From a virus: a stretch of 45,573 nucleotides of DNA. Made by a program: the position numbers and the translations under genes. Numbering within the stretch: position 1 is the stretch's first letter; each line of letters starts with the position of its first letter. This document shows, piece after piece, positions 18,428 to 26,360 of this stretch. The notes below the pieces were generated by a model that was not told the DNA's origin, searched no databases, and saw only the letters and a list, made by a program, of their open reading frames with translations. The stretch is taken from positions 1 to 45,573 of the IMG/VR virus record IMGVR_UViG_3300032296_003010; one strand, 5' to 3'.

Positions 18428-19050
18428 TGGTTTATAGAACATACACAGAAGGCGATACCGATTTAAGTGGAGCAATGACCACTTACGAAGCAGAAAGGCG
18501 AAGTAACTCACGTTTTGCTAATATCCTTTCTTGGTTTCCTGTTGCAACGAGCAATGCTTTAAAATTTTTAAGATTAAATGCTGGCGGTACTGATTTAGAG
18601 TACAAAAAGGTAGCGACTTTAGATAATTCGTCTTTAGTAAATAAAGATTTAATATATTACGATAACGCTAGTGGTGATTTCACTAGATTAGCCATAGGTG
18701 CTAATGGAACTGCTTTACAGGTTAGTGGTGGTAATTATACCTTTGCTGCTTTACCTGCTGGTGCTTTAATAGTAACTTCTATTCAGACTACTGGCTTTAC
18801 TGCTACTGATGGGGTGCTTTATCCTTGTGATACTACCAGTGCTGGGTTTACTATAACTTTACCGCCTACACCTACTGCTGGTCAAAGAGTAGGGATTGTT
18901 GATATAGCTGGTACTGCTAGTATTAATAACATCACAGTAGGCAGGAATGGTTCTGAGATAATGGATTTAGCTGAGAATTTGATTATAGACATTGATTACG
19001 CAAAAGTATATTTGGTTTATAACGCAACAAGAGGCTGGTTAATATTATGA
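18427..19050 (+). CDS. Tail fibre or fibre-adaptor protein, 207 aa
   Basis: The N-terminal ~50 residues (SGAMTTYEAERRSNSRFANI) may attach to the nozzle. The C-terminal ~95 residues, with YPCDTTSAGFTITLPP, AGQRVGIVDIAGTAS and the terminal GWLIL, match a compact beta domain common in fibres and spikes of many phages. It overlaps the next fibre gene by 4 nt (ATGA). The fibre assignment is based on this domain pattern and position. Confidence 0.7.
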   Translation: MVYRTYTEGDTDLSGAMTTYEAERRSNSRFANILSWFPVATSNALKFLRLNAGGTDLEYKKVATLDNSSLVNKDLIYYDNASGDFTRLAIGANGTALQVSGGNYTFAALPAGALIVTSIQTTGFTATDGVLYPCDTTSAGFTITLPPTPTAGQRVGIVDIAGTASINNITVGRNGSEIMDLAENLIIDIDYAKVYLVYNATRGWLIL

Positions 19051-20672
19051 GTACTTTAAGTGATTTTGGCAGTGGTGGCGGTGGTACTACTAGCCTAAAT
19101 TTAGTAGCTGGAGAAAACTTAACAGTTGGAGATGCAGTATCTTTAGGCATTGATGGAAAAGCTTATAAGTCTATAGGGCTATTAAATAATTCTACTGCTT
19201 TCGCAAATCCATTACCTTTAGCAGAAACTACCAAGTATCTTTTAGACACAGTCGCAAACAAAATAATTGCTTTGGGAGTTAGCACTGTTAATAATACTGC
19301 TTTATATACCTCTGTGGGAACTGTATCGGCTTCTGGAGCTTTATCTTGGGGGGCTGTGACTACTCATACGATGGCTGATGCTATAGGGCAATCTGGCGTT
19401 TCTTGGGATGCTGTAAGACAGTCAAACAATCAACTTTTCTTAGCTTATATTCGAGGGGGACAACCTTTAAGAACTAGAATTATAGAATACTCGGGTACTA
19501 CTACCACAGTAGGTACAGAGGTTAGCACAACCTTAACCAATGGCAATACTGGCATAGTAATGAATCTTGTAGCCGATTCCACGGGAAGAGTTTTAATAGC
19601 TTGGTTTAGAAATACTTCCACTTTTACTTTATGGGGTTCAAGAGCTACAGTATCAGGAACTACTATTACTTTAGGGGCAGAAACGCAAATAACATTAAGT
19701 ATCGCGCCTAATTCCACTACGGATCAGCGATTAGAAATGCTGTATGACTCAACTCAAGACAGGGCTGTTGTATTAGCTATTTATCAATATGCAGGGCCGC
19801 AACACCAAACAGATTTAGTATTAGTTGATTTTTCTTCGACAGTATCAACAGTGGCGACTTCTGCTCAAGGAAATCATGGATCTCCTTCGGGAACTTTGCG
19901 AGGAGCTTTATCTAGGGTTTCTGGCACATCATCTTATTTGGTTAGAAGGTGCTTGGCTAATACTACTACTAATGTAAGGGTTTTCACTATATCTACAACA
20001 GCTTTTACACTTGGGACAGGAGTAACTTTAAGTCAAAATGCTAATGGAATAGACAATGCTAACTGGGTAGAAGACACTGTAAATAATAAAATTATTTTCG
20101 GTTTTGATTCAAACGGATGTGAAGTTTATACAAGATCAGGCACTACGCTAACTTTACAAACAACAGACACTACCATAGATTTCACTTCTACTGCACTGAA
20201 TTTTATTACTCCTTATGTTGTAGGGAACTTTAATTCTTTGCAACAGATATACGATTTTTCAGCAGCAATTCCGCGAAGAGTAGGAACTTTAAGTGTTCAT
20301 ACCAGTGTAATACCATCTCAGTCAAGATTACTAGCAACAGTTAGTGGTATAACTTATTCTATCGAAAGAGAAGCAGGAGCAAAGCTAGGAAGCAGTATTC
20401 AAAGACATCTTATCGCAAGAAAATTAACAAACGAAGATCAAATAGGTATTTCTACACAAACAGTATCTTCGGGGGCTACAGCTAAAATAGCGTTAAGGTT
20501 TAATAAAACTTCTCCTGCTAAAATAGTTACTGGGCTATCTGGCTTAGTTCCAGGCATTGATTATTATGTTACTGTAGCTGGAACTAGGGATGTGGCAGGA
20601 GTAACTTATCTAGGTTTCGCTAAATCTGCTACAGAATTAGTATTAGCTAATCCTAATGGGGCAGAGACATAA
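19047..20672 (+). CDS. Tail fibre/receptor-binding protein with repeats, 541 aa
   Basis: A short Gly-rich start (GSGGGGTTSLN) leads into Thr/Ser/Val-rich beta repeats from about residue 60 to 430. Recurring segments such as WDAVRQSNNQLFLAYIRGG and WVEDTVNNKIIFGFD suggest a propeller or solenoid. The C-terminal VSSGATAKIALRFNKTSP to YLGFAKSATELVL is a compact module often found at fibre tips. It probably contacts the host surface. Overlaps the previous gene by ATGA. Confidence 0.68.
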   Translation: MSTLSDFGSGGGGTTSLNLVAGENLTVGDAVSLGIDGKAYKSIGLLNNSTAFANPLPLAETTKYLLDTVANKIIALGVSTVNNTALYTSVGTVSASGALSWGAVTTHTMADAIGQSGVSWDAVRQSNNQLFLAYIRGGQPLRTRIIEYSGTTTTVGTEVSTTLTNGNTGIVMNLVADSTGRVLIAWFRNTSTFTLWGSRATVSGTTITLGAETQITLSIAPNSTTDQRLEMLYDSTQDRAVVLAIYQYAGPQHQTDLVLVDFSSTVSTVATSAQGNHGSPSGTLRGALSRVSGTSSYLVRRCLANTTTNVRVFTISTTAFTLGTGVTLSQNANGIDNANWVEDTVNNKIIFGFDSNGCEVYTRSGTTLTLQTTDTTIDFTSTALNFITPYVVGNFNSLQQIYDFSAAIPRRVGTLSVHTSVIPSQSRLLATVSGITYSIEREAGAKLGSSIQRHLIARKLTNEDQIGISTQTVSSGATAKIALRFNKTSPAKIVTGLSGLVPGIDYYVTVAGTRDVAGVTYLGFAKSATELVLANPNGAET

Positions 20673-20695
20673 GCTAAAGCAATTTTAGGGATTTT

Positions 20696-20917
20696 ATGAA
20701 ACCAAATAAAGGCAAAGCAGTAGCGAAAGAAGTAAACGGAAAGAAGGTATCTTGGCTTGGTTCTGGAAAAATTATTGATTCAAAAAATAATATATATAAC
20801 GTGTCCGAGAACGGAGAGATTGACCCTATCATACCAAAGGGAACAATACTTTCAGGCTATACGTTTAAATGGAATTTGCCAAAAGCAGACGGAAAAGTAG
20901 TAATCGGTATCCAGTAA
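20696..20917 (+). CDS. Small fibre-associated protein, 73 aa
   Basis: Begins after AGGGATTTTATG, with a weak ribosome site. Contains VSWLGSGKIIDSKNNIYNV and a short beta-rich core. Sits between the fibre gene and the duplicated beta proteins, and ends 1 nt before the next gene. No family is recognised; a cap or fibre accessory is plausible. Confidence 0.6.
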   Translation: MKPNKGKAVAKEVNGKKVSWLGSGKIIDSKNNIYNVSENGEIDPIIPKGTILSGYTFKWNLPKADGKVVIGIQ

Positions 20918-20918
20918 T

Positions 20919-21263
20919 ATGACAACCACGCAAGAGCCTAAACTTTATTTTAACGGACAACAAGTCCAGCCAAGCTATAAAAAGCTTGCAACAGGGCAAA
21001 TTAGCCGGTTTCAAATAACTGCACCAAAGGGAAGCGTAAACACTGTAATTGATTCTATCGTGGATAGAGGGGTTTCAATTACAGAACTTTTTATTTGGAT
21101 TGATGATGTTAGTAATCAAAATATTACAGTAAAGATTAATGGTTCAGCAGCAAGGAAGGTTAGCCCAATTATTAAGGTTTCAGGAGCGATTACTAGCCTT
21201 ACTTTTTCCAATTCAAGCACCACAACAGATATACCTTTAAAAATAGGATTTCAAACAGAATGA
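20919..21263 (+). CDS. Beta-rich small virion protein, duplicated copy 1
   Basis: 114 aa, all beta in appearance, with a C-terminal segment ITSLTFSNSSTTTDIPLKIG. The same segment occurs in diverged form in the next gene (ITSLSVTNASTTTARKIVLQ), which shows tandem duplication. Its stop overlaps the next start (ATGA). Probably a minor fibre or decoration protein; no family is recognised. Confidence 0.65.
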   Translation: MTTTQEPKLYFNGQQVQPSYKKLATGQISRFQITAPKGSVNTVIDSIVDRGVSITELFIWIDDVSNQNITVKINGSAARKVSPIIKVSGAITSLTFSNSSTTTDIPLKIGFQTE

Positions 21264-21634
21264 GCGTAATTGATTTTAAACTAGAGGCTTTCTATGATGG
21301 GGCAAGCGTTCAAGGTTTACCAAGCTTTAAATATGGAGAAGTCGGCTCACCTACCGAAGTGCCTAATTTATTAACGGACTGTATCGAAATTCCAGCAAGC
21401 TCAACTAATTTAGTTATAGATATGCCAACGATCGCAAATTTAAAGATAACTAAAATATTAGACCCCGAGGCAAGCGGGAATCTTTCCCTTAAGCTAAATG
21501 GGGATACAGTAGCTTTTACGCTAGCAAATGATTTAATTTTCTCAGAGGCGATTACAAGCCTTTCTGTAACAAATGCAAGTACAACGACTGCACGCAAAAT
21601 AGTATTACAGTATATCACTTTACAGAATCTATAG
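21260..21634 (+). CDS. Beta-rich small virion protein, duplicated copy 2
   Basis: 124 aa, paralogous to the preceding gene over the C-terminal ~60 residues. Both share the order acidic stretch, NxxVKxNG/LSLKLNGD, then AITSL-x3-NxSTTT. The N-terminal half (KLEAFYDGASVQGLP) also parallels KLYFNGQQVQPSY of copy 1. The overlap with copy 1 implies co-translation. The role is probably structural. Confidence 0.65.
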   Translation: MSVIDFKLEAFYDGASVQGLPSFKYGEVGSPTEVPNLLTDCIEIPASSTNLVIDMPTIANLKITKILDPEASGNLSLKLNGDTVAFTLANDLIFSEAITSLSVTNASTTTARKIVLQYITLQNL

Positions 21635-21647
21635 TAAGATTACAGTT

Positions 21648-21944
21648 ATGGCAAACCCAGCAGAAAGACAAGATTTAAACGAATTGTTACAGGCTTATGG
21701 TGGAGATTTTAAGATACCACCTGTCAAGATGAGAGAATATGTTTTAGTCTTAGCTGTAAAGGCTTATCCTCTTTTATTTCCTTTTACGGAATTTGATCTA
21801 TCTAACTTAATCGAAAAGTTAGTTCTTGAAGCAGCATTTGCAAGCTTAGGGGAACAAGAATTTCAAAGAATTATGCAAGCTTGCCTTAACGAAGCTCAGC
21901 AAACAAAGCAGGGTAACGATGGGGAAAGTGCCTCCGCAGTTTAG
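21648..21944 (+). CDS. Small helical protein at end of tail block, 98 aa
   Basis: Begins MANPAERQDLNELLQAYGG and has a hydrophobic helix VLVLAVKAYPLLFPF (about 33-47). The last 59 nt overlap the 3' end of the sigma factor gene on the other strand, with no terminator between. The weak upstream sequence CTATAGTAAGATTACAG may include a -10. No family is recognised. Confidence 0.6.
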   Translation: MANPAERQDLNELLQAYGGDFKIPPVKMREYVLVLAVKAYPLLFPFTEFDLSNLIEKLVLEAAFASLGEQEFQRIMQACLNEAQQTKQGNDGESASAV

Positions 21945-22755
21945 CAATATTATAATTAATTGATTCTCTAATAGTAAGCGGTTTAGATTTATATTTTTCA
22001 GCAAGTTCTTTAAAGGTTACTTTAACAGATGAACAATAACGATCTTCGAGAATATTAAAGTTTTTTTCCCCAATAATCCCGATCATTGCACCACGAGCAG
22101 CTTCTATTTCTTCTGCAATTTTGGCATAGGGAGAAATTCTATTTGCTATCCCAATTTCTACATCTTTGCTATCTTCATTGCAAGAGATAAGCTGGTCAAA
22201 AGAAATTAGATTCATTGCACCAAGAGCATCTAATATACGAAGTTCTTGCTTTGGATTAGGCTTAAGCTGATATCTAATTTGCTCTAAGGTCAATCCTTCC
22301 CTCAGCAAGTTTCTATACTTTAACGTTAGGTAAAAAATATCAGTGGGGATTTCAATTAAATTCTGTTTAGAGTAGTGGTCATACATTGCATCACGAATCC
22401 ACCAAGTTAAATAAGTGCTTAAACGATAACCTTTTCTCATGTCAAATTTTTGAAGCCCTTTAACAAAACCCAGCAAGCCTGCGGATATCAACTCATCAAC
22501 ATCTAAGGTTTGATATTTGCCTTGAAGCTGCCACGCCATTTTGGTAACTAACCCTAAGTTTTTTTTAACAATTTGATTTTCTATTATTTTCTTTCTTCGT
22601 TCACTTGTATTTGGCGAATAATATCTCTCTAAAGCTTCTTGCTCTTCCTTCCTTGTGTAGTGTATTTCCATCTTGTTGCGGATATTAAAAGAGAGAGCAT
22701 CGTTAGCCATCTCTTTGATAGCTTTCTTTTTTTCAGAGTCTATAAAGTCCGTCAT
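21886..22755 (-). CDS. Phage-encoded sigma70-family sigma factor
   Basis: 289 aa. Region 2 is clear at residues about 60-135: VKKNLGLVTKMAWQLQG, DVDELISAGLLGFVKGL (core binding), KFDMRKGYRLSTYLTWWIRD (-10 melting and recognition). IEIPTDI follows, as at the region 2/3 boundary. The C-terminus (about 246-289) has a region 4-type helix-turn-helix, TFKELAEKYKSKPLTIRESI. It should bind host RNA polymerase core and redirect it, most likely to late phage promoters. It is alone on the minus strand inside plus-strand late genes and is divergent from the fibre gene with only 28 bp between starts. Its own Shine-Dalgarno is weak. Confidence 0.9.
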   Translation of the reverse strand: MTDFIDSEKKKAIKEMANDALSFNIRNKMEIHYTRKEEQEALERYYSPNTSERRKKIIENQIVKKNLGLVTKMAWQLQGKYQTLDVDELISAGLLGFVKGLQKFDMRKGYRLSTYLTWWIRDAMYDHYSKQNLIEIPTDIFYLTLKYRNLLREGLTLEQIRYQLKPNPKQELRILDALGAMNLISFDQLISCNEDSKDVEIGIANRISPYAKIAEEIEAARGAMIGIIGEKNFNILEDRYCSSVKVTFKELAEKYKSKPLTIRESINYNIAKLRRHFPHRYPALFAELR

Positions 22756-22790
22756 TTCGTGTACTTTAATTATCCCATATAATATGAATA
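22756..22790. promoter_or_regulatory. Compact divergent promoter region
   Basis: Plus strand: TATAAT at 22778-22783 lies immediately before ATG 22784. The expected transcription start falls at the second in-frame ATG (22790), implying a leaderless mRNA. Minus strand: GATAAT within TATGGGATAAT lies about 14-19 nt before the sigma factor ATG. No ribosome site precedes the plus gene. No clear -35 is seen for either side. Confidence 0.45.
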
Positions 22791-24790
22791 TGGGTAATTA
22801 TGGCGGCAATCAAGTCTCTGAACAATCTTTTGTTAATAATAAAGATTCAGCATCTTTTCTTGATTTAGATAGATGGGAGCAAAAATGGGTTAATCAAGGA
22901 CTTGGGGTTCTAGAGAACGGCGGGAGTGCTACTGGTTCAAATTACATACGGATTAATTTAGACCAAACTGTTGCGAATTCAGAACTAGAATTAATTTCTA
23001 AAGCTTCTTTTAAATTGCCAAGTCGTTTTGGTTTTGCTTTTTCCCATTCTCAAAAAGTTCTTGGTCAAGAGTTTGAGTATTCTTTTGTTAGCTGCAATGC
23101 AGATGGTCAAATTGAAATAATCCCACAGCATATTGATTTAGCCATAAATGGAACGGTTAGCGTAACAGCTAACGTGGCTACAATTAACTTTTCTACAGCA
23201 CACGGCTTGGTTGGCGATGATAGAGTTATTTTGGTTGGGAACACTGATCCAAGAATCAATATCGGTCCTGCTTTAGTAACGGTGGTAACTGCCACTCAAA
23301 TTACGATACCTACAACCTTAGGCAACGCTACATATACCGCTGGTGGTGTAGTTAGAGTAGCAAACTTTGATAAAAATGCTTTAAACTCAGTAGGTTTTTG
23401 CACGGAAACGGCAACAGTAACTAACGCAAGATGGTTCACTAGGAGAAACGGGGCTTCAGTTAGACACGTTAATGCGACTATAGCAACATCAACAGGTGTT
23501 CAATCTACTGTCAATCCATTTTCAGATGGCTGGAATGCAGGTGGTGAGCATGAATTTGCAATAGGTTTCGATCAAGTTAATTACAACAGTAAAGCTCCCA
23601 ACGCTTTGACAGCTCCATCTGGCTCTTTACGTTGGTCTGAAGCATTGCCTGATACAGAAAAACGCTACAAACTTCGCATCCGTTCTAAAAACTTAGACAA
23701 CATAGCAAGACCTATAGCTAATATAACTGCTATCGCTAAGACTGGTACAACTACTGCAACAGTAACAACGGATGTAGCACATGGCTTATCTACTGACTCA
23801 TGGGTTCAGATCTATGGAGTTAGAGATATAACCAATTTCCCAAACCTAACAGCAACTACTCAAGTGGCAAGTATAGTTAGCCCTACCGAGTTTACTATAA
23901 TTCAAGGTTCTGCCGTAACAGCTAATAGTGCTGGCGGTTCAGTAATTTTAAACAATGGTGGCATTTTAGCGGCTGGATTAGGTTATCAAAACTTGTCGGT
24001 TCAGTCCATAGTTAGAACAAATAATATAATGACCATAACCGTAAACACTACGGCTACTGGTGCGTTACCTGGTGAAATGTTTAGACTTCATGGTTGTGAT
24101 GCGGCGGTCGCTCCTTTGTCAATAGCTGCATTTGGCTTAGATGGTGCTTATAAAATCTTGAGAATGACGGGTTCTACTTACGAAGTTGAATCTACTGGTC
24201 CTGATTTTGTTTCTGTTAATGGCGGAGGAAACCTTTTTAAGTCTACTTGCAATAGGATACATTTTGTTAGAAAACTAGAATATCCAAGAGATGTCATTGA
24301 GATAGCCAATCAAAACGGCATAGTTGATGCGGCTAAAGCTATGCCTGTTAGTATAACTAACTCTCCTGCGGTAACTGTTAGCTCTGGTACTATAACGACT
24401 GTAAGTGCGGTGACTACTGCTGGTACTCCTGCTGTTCCAGCAACGCCGTATTCGGTAAACTCCTTAAACACAACAAATGGTGCTTTAATTCTAACTGGTA
24501 CAAGTGGTTTACAAGCTTTTTATGCTTCAAACATCGGTGCTACGGTAGCTCATGTCAAACTTTATAACAAAGCTACAGCTCCAACAGTAGGAACTGATGT
24601 ACCATTAATGGTTATTCCAGTTCCAGCGGCAGTCGGCGGGGTCGCTGGGTTTGTTAATTTAACACCTGGATTTAATGGGTATAGATTCCCCTTAGGACTA
24701 GGTATTGCAATAACTGGATTAATGGCTGATTCAGACACTACAGCAGTAGCAGCAGGTCAAATTAAAGTACAACTATCGAGGACAGCATAA
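22784..24790 (+). CDS. Large fibre/virion surface protein, 668 aa
   Basis: ATG 22784 or ATG 22790 (MGNYGGNQVSEQSF) is taken as the start; an open frame further upstream runs into the opposing sigma gene and is not credible. The protein is rich in Thr, Ala, Val and Gly. It carries at least two copies of a module with xAHGL followed by an acidic turn and a beta strand: STAHGLVGDDRVILVGN and DVAHGLSTDSWVQIYG. A third, weaker copy contains GALPGEMFRLHG. Such modules are common in phage fibres and capsid-associated proteins. The C-terminus (from SLNTTNGALILTG) looks like a separate beta domain. Confidence 0.75.
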   Translation: MNMGNYGGNQVSEQSFVNNKDSASFLDLDRWEQKWVNQGLGVLENGGSATGSNYIRINLDQTVANSELELISKASFKLPSRFGFAFSHSQKVLGQEFEYSFVSCNADGQIEIIPQHIDLAINGTVSVTANVATINFSTAHGLVGDDRVILVGNTDPRINIGPALVTVVTATQITIPTTLGNATYTAGGVVRVANFDKNALNSVGFCTETATVTNARWFTRRNGASVRHVNATIATSTGVQSTVNPFSDGWNAGGEHEFAIGFDQVNYNSKAPNALTAPSGSLRWSEALPDTEKRYKLRIRSKNLDNIARPIANITAIAKTGTTTATVTTDVAHGLSTDSWVQIYGVRDITNFPNLTATTQVASIVSPTEFTIIQGSAVTANSAGGSVILNNGGILAAGLGYQNLSVQSIVRTNNIMTITVNTTATGALPGEMFRLHGCDAAVAPLSIAAFGLDGAYKILRMTGSTYEVESTGPDFVSVNGGGNLFKSTCNRIHFVRKLEYPRDVIEIANQNGIVDAAKAMPVSITNSPAVTVSSGTITTVSAVTTAGTPAVPATPYSVNSLNTTNGALILTGTSGLQAFYASNIGATVAHVKLYNKATAPTVGTDVPLMVIPVPAAVGGVAGFVNLTPGFNGYRFPLGLGIAITGLMADSDTTAVAAGQIKVQLSRTA

Positions 24791-24791
24791 C

Positions 24792-24983
24792 ATGGAAATA
24801 GAAATATTAAATAGTAGTGGTGATTATCATTCTTTAAAGCTAACGATAAATGGCAAGGTTTACGAGCAGCTTATCTTTTCTAAAAAGAAAGGTTCAGACT
24901 TAACTAATTTCGTTCAGGCGTATGCAGAAGATTATGCAAGTGGTCTAGAGGCTCTTGGCAGTGAAATATTAAGCGTTGATTAA
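24792..24983 (+). CDS. Small hypothetical protein, 63 aa
   Basis: A single ATG start 1 nt after the fibre gene stop. An amphipathic beta segment (HSLKLTINGKVYEQLIF) is followed by a helix (DLTNFVQAYAEDYASGLEAL). Its stop abuts the next start. No family is recognised; the position suggests a fibre or lysis accessory. Confidence 0.6.
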   Translation: MEIEILNSSGDYHSLKLTINGKVYEQLIFSKKKGSDLTNFVQAYAEDYASGLEALGSEILSVD

Positions 24984-25310
24984 ATGAGTGAAGTCGAGAT
25001 TGCTTTCAAGACCTATGAGATCACCAGTATAATTGCTGCTATTATTGGTAGTGTTTTTACTGGCTTAATGGTTTTTAACGCCTTGGTTAATAATCCACGA
25101 TTTAAAGCATTAGAGGACAAGGTAATCGCTTTTGAAGTAAAACATAACCGCTATGACGAAGATATTAGAAGCTTAAGAGAATCTATGATTAAAGTAGATG
25201 TTACGCTTAATGCGATAGAAAAAGGTGTTTCAGATTTAAAAGAAGAATTTAAAAAGTTTGTAGATAGAGAAGAAAGAAAAAGACAAAGAGAAGAGGATAA
25301 GCATTCTTGA
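24984..25310 (+). CDS. Membrane-anchored coiled-coil protein, candidate spanin or holin
   Basis: 108 aa. One transmembrane segment at about 13-34 (ITSIIAAIIGSVFTGLMVF) is followed by a long charged coiled coil and a basic, highly charged tail (EERKRQREEDKHS). This is the build of inner-membrane spanins and of XhlA-like holin partners. It is the last gene of the fibre block, a common place for lysis genes. There is no clear outer-membrane partner lipoprotein next to it, so holin accessory is equally possible. Confidence 0.65.
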   Translation: MSEVEIAFKTYEITSIIAAIIGSVFTGLMVFNALVNNPRFKALEDKVIAFEVKHNRYDEDIRSLRESMIKVDVTLNAIEKGVSDLKEEFKKFVDREERKRQREEDKHS

Positions 25311-25335
25311 TTAGATATCGAAGGTTTGCTATACT
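25307..25335 (+). promoter_or_regulatory. Strong sigma70-type promoter
   Basis: TTGATT (25307-25312), a 17-nt spacer, and TATACT (25330-25335). Spacing and boxes fit the consensus closely. The -35 overlaps the end of the preceding gene. Expected start of transcription is about 25342. Confidence 0.7.
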
Positions 25336-25389
25336 TTTAAGCATATGCTCACTTTATTTCTTAAGATAATAAAGAGGTGGTATGTAGAA

Positions 25390-25452
25390 ATGAGTACTAA
25401 ATACGACCACAATTTTATTAAGGAACAAATAAATCAACATCTAAGGTGTTAA
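25390..25452 (+). CDS. Possible 20-aa peptide
   Basis: ATG preceded by AGAGGTGG about 9 nt upstream; reads MSTKYDHNFIKEQINQHLRC. It sits inside the small transcription unit between a good promoter and a terminator. It could be a short functional peptide or chance. No similarity is recognised. Confidence 0.3.
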   Translation: MSTKYDHNFIKEQINQHLRC

Positions 25453-25484
25453 TCTACCAGACTCAGCACCAGTGGTAATAAAAG

Positions 25485-25514
25485 ACCCTCTAATTAAAAA
25501 CTAGAGGGTTTTTT
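25485..25514 (+). terminator. Terminator of the small RNA unit
   Basis: Stem ACCCTCTA (25485-25492) with TAGAGGGT (25502-25509), 9-nt loop, then a T-run. A textbook intrinsic terminator. Confidence 0.88.
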
Positions 25515-25516
25515 AT

Positions 25517-25546
25517 TTGCAATAAATATGTAAAGCCTTTTATAGT
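25517..25546 (+). promoter_or_regulatory. Promoter giving a probable leaderless mRNA
   Basis: TTGCAA (25517-25522), an 18-nt spacer and TATAGT (25541-25546). The start point, 6-7 nt downstream, coincides with the ATG at 25553, and there is no Shine-Dalgarno. Confidence 0.6.
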
Positions 25547-25552
25547 ATTTGT

Positions 25553-26068
25553 ATGAAAATAGCAAACATGGAAACGAAAAGAAAAAAAGATTACACGCAA
25601 GAGTTATATTTTGACGTTATTGAGGAAATTAAAAAGCAATATGGAGATGGTATTTTTAGGGAGAAGCCTAATCTATTTGCTCAAGTTCATGCTTTGATGG
25701 ACGGAGATACAGCAGAAAAAAAAGCTAAAAGAAGAAGAGAAACCAGTATAGCCAATCTTAACAAAAGGAAAGATGTTAAGCCTTTGCCTGTATGGACTGG
25801 CAAAAGAAAAGCGACTATTTTAAAACCTGAAAGCCAAGCTGTAAAAGACTGCATTTTAAAACTGGGTGCGAATGGTGAATGGTTCACGAGATCAGATGCA
25901 AAGGAAGCGATTAAATCTGTTCTTACTAACTTGGAAGGGATAGACTGTACCATTCATTCTCAGCTTGTAGTTCTACAAAAACATGGGATTATCAAGAAAG
26001 TCGGGGAAGGTAAAAGCAAGATAGGTATAACAGGCAAGAAGAAGATTAACTATTATGCTTTATGTTAA
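25553..26068 (+). CDS. Winged-helix-type putative regulator, 171 aa
   Basis: A basic N-terminal half with KKAKRRRETSIANLNKRK and a folded C-terminal half (about 90-171). In the latter, AVKDCILKLGANGEWFTRSD, then QLVVLQKHGIIKKVG and a hairpin-like GKSKIGITGKKKINYYAL suggest a winged-helix DNA-binding domain. The mRNA is probably leaderless; a second ATG lies at 25568. It stands alone between terminators, as an independently timed regulator would. Function is not shown. Confidence 0.65.
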   Translation: MKIANMETKRKKDYTQELYFDVIEEIKKQYGDGIFREKPNLFAQVHALMDGDTAEKKAKRRRETSIANLNKRKDVKPLPVWTGKRKATILKPESQAVKDCILKLGANGEWFTRSDAKEAIKSVLTNLEGIDCTIHSQLVVLQKHGIIKKVGEGKSKIGITGKKKINYYALC

Positions 26069-26145
26069 GATACTTTTAGCTGTTAAGCTTTAACTGCGGA
26101 GCGGGGAAAGTTTAATAGCTTTATTATAAAGTCCACAAAATCCTA

Positions 26146-26154
26146 TGGTAAAAT
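26146..26154 (+). promoter_or_regulatory. Extended -10 promoter candidate
   Basis: TGGTAAAAT is an extended -10 motif. Transcription from it would start near 26160 and meet the terminator at 26185-26216, giving an RNA of only about 55 nt. A -35 box is not clear. Confidence 0.35.
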
Positions 26155-26184
26155 ATTAATGTTGGGTAATACTTTACTATAAGC

Positions 26185-26216
26185 GAGGGGTCGACTAGAT
26201 CCCTCTTTTTGTTTTT
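26185..26216 (+). terminator. Intrinsic terminator
   Basis: GAGGGGTC (26185-26192) pairs with GATCCCTC (26198-26205), with one G-U pair and a 5-nt loop, followed by TTTTTGTTTTT. It ends the regulator transcript from 25553 or the short unit starting near 26160. Confidence 0.88.
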
Positions 26217-26226
26217 ATACACAAAA

Positions 26227-26265
26227 AAAAAGCACTAGGGGAAAAATTAAAACCTAGTGCTTTTT
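26227..26265. terminator. Bidirectional terminator
   Basis: AAAAAGCACTAGG (26227-26239) pairs with CCTAGTGCTTTTT (26253-26265), a 13-bp perfect stem. T5 follows on the plus side and T9 on the minus side. It insulates the plus and minus blocks. Between it and 26360 lies a further nested dyad (AAAACCG 26286-26292 with CGGTTT 26340-26345, and a central palindrome at GCATGC 26319-26324) of unknown role. Confidence 0.85.
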
Positions 26266-26360
26266 GGTGAAGGAAGGAAAGAAAAAAAACCGTTTAAGAG
26301 GTTTCATAAATAATATAGCATGCTATTATATTTTTTGTGCGGTTTGATAGACGTACACTT

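Larger units (their letters stand above)
25342..25515 (+). ncRNA. Candidate small RNA transcription unit (about 170 nt)
   Basis: Bounded by its own promoter (25307-25335) and a terminator (25485-25514). It can fold locally: GTGGT (25377-25381) with ACCAC (25406-25410), and GGTGT with AGCACC around 25445-25470. It contains one tiny ORF (25390-25452). It may act as a regulatory RNA, as a peptide mRNA, or as both; the sequence alone does not decide. The boundaries are predictions. Confidence 0.45.

Noticed and set aside
22673-22783. Upstream extension of the large fibre gene
   Set aside because: It lies wholly over the start of the sigma factor gene and its promoter region, with no ribosome site.
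25441-25480. tRNA or tRNA-like gene in the small RNA unit
   Set aside because: No T-loop consensus, no acceptor stem of 7 bp and no anticodon arm could be arranged.
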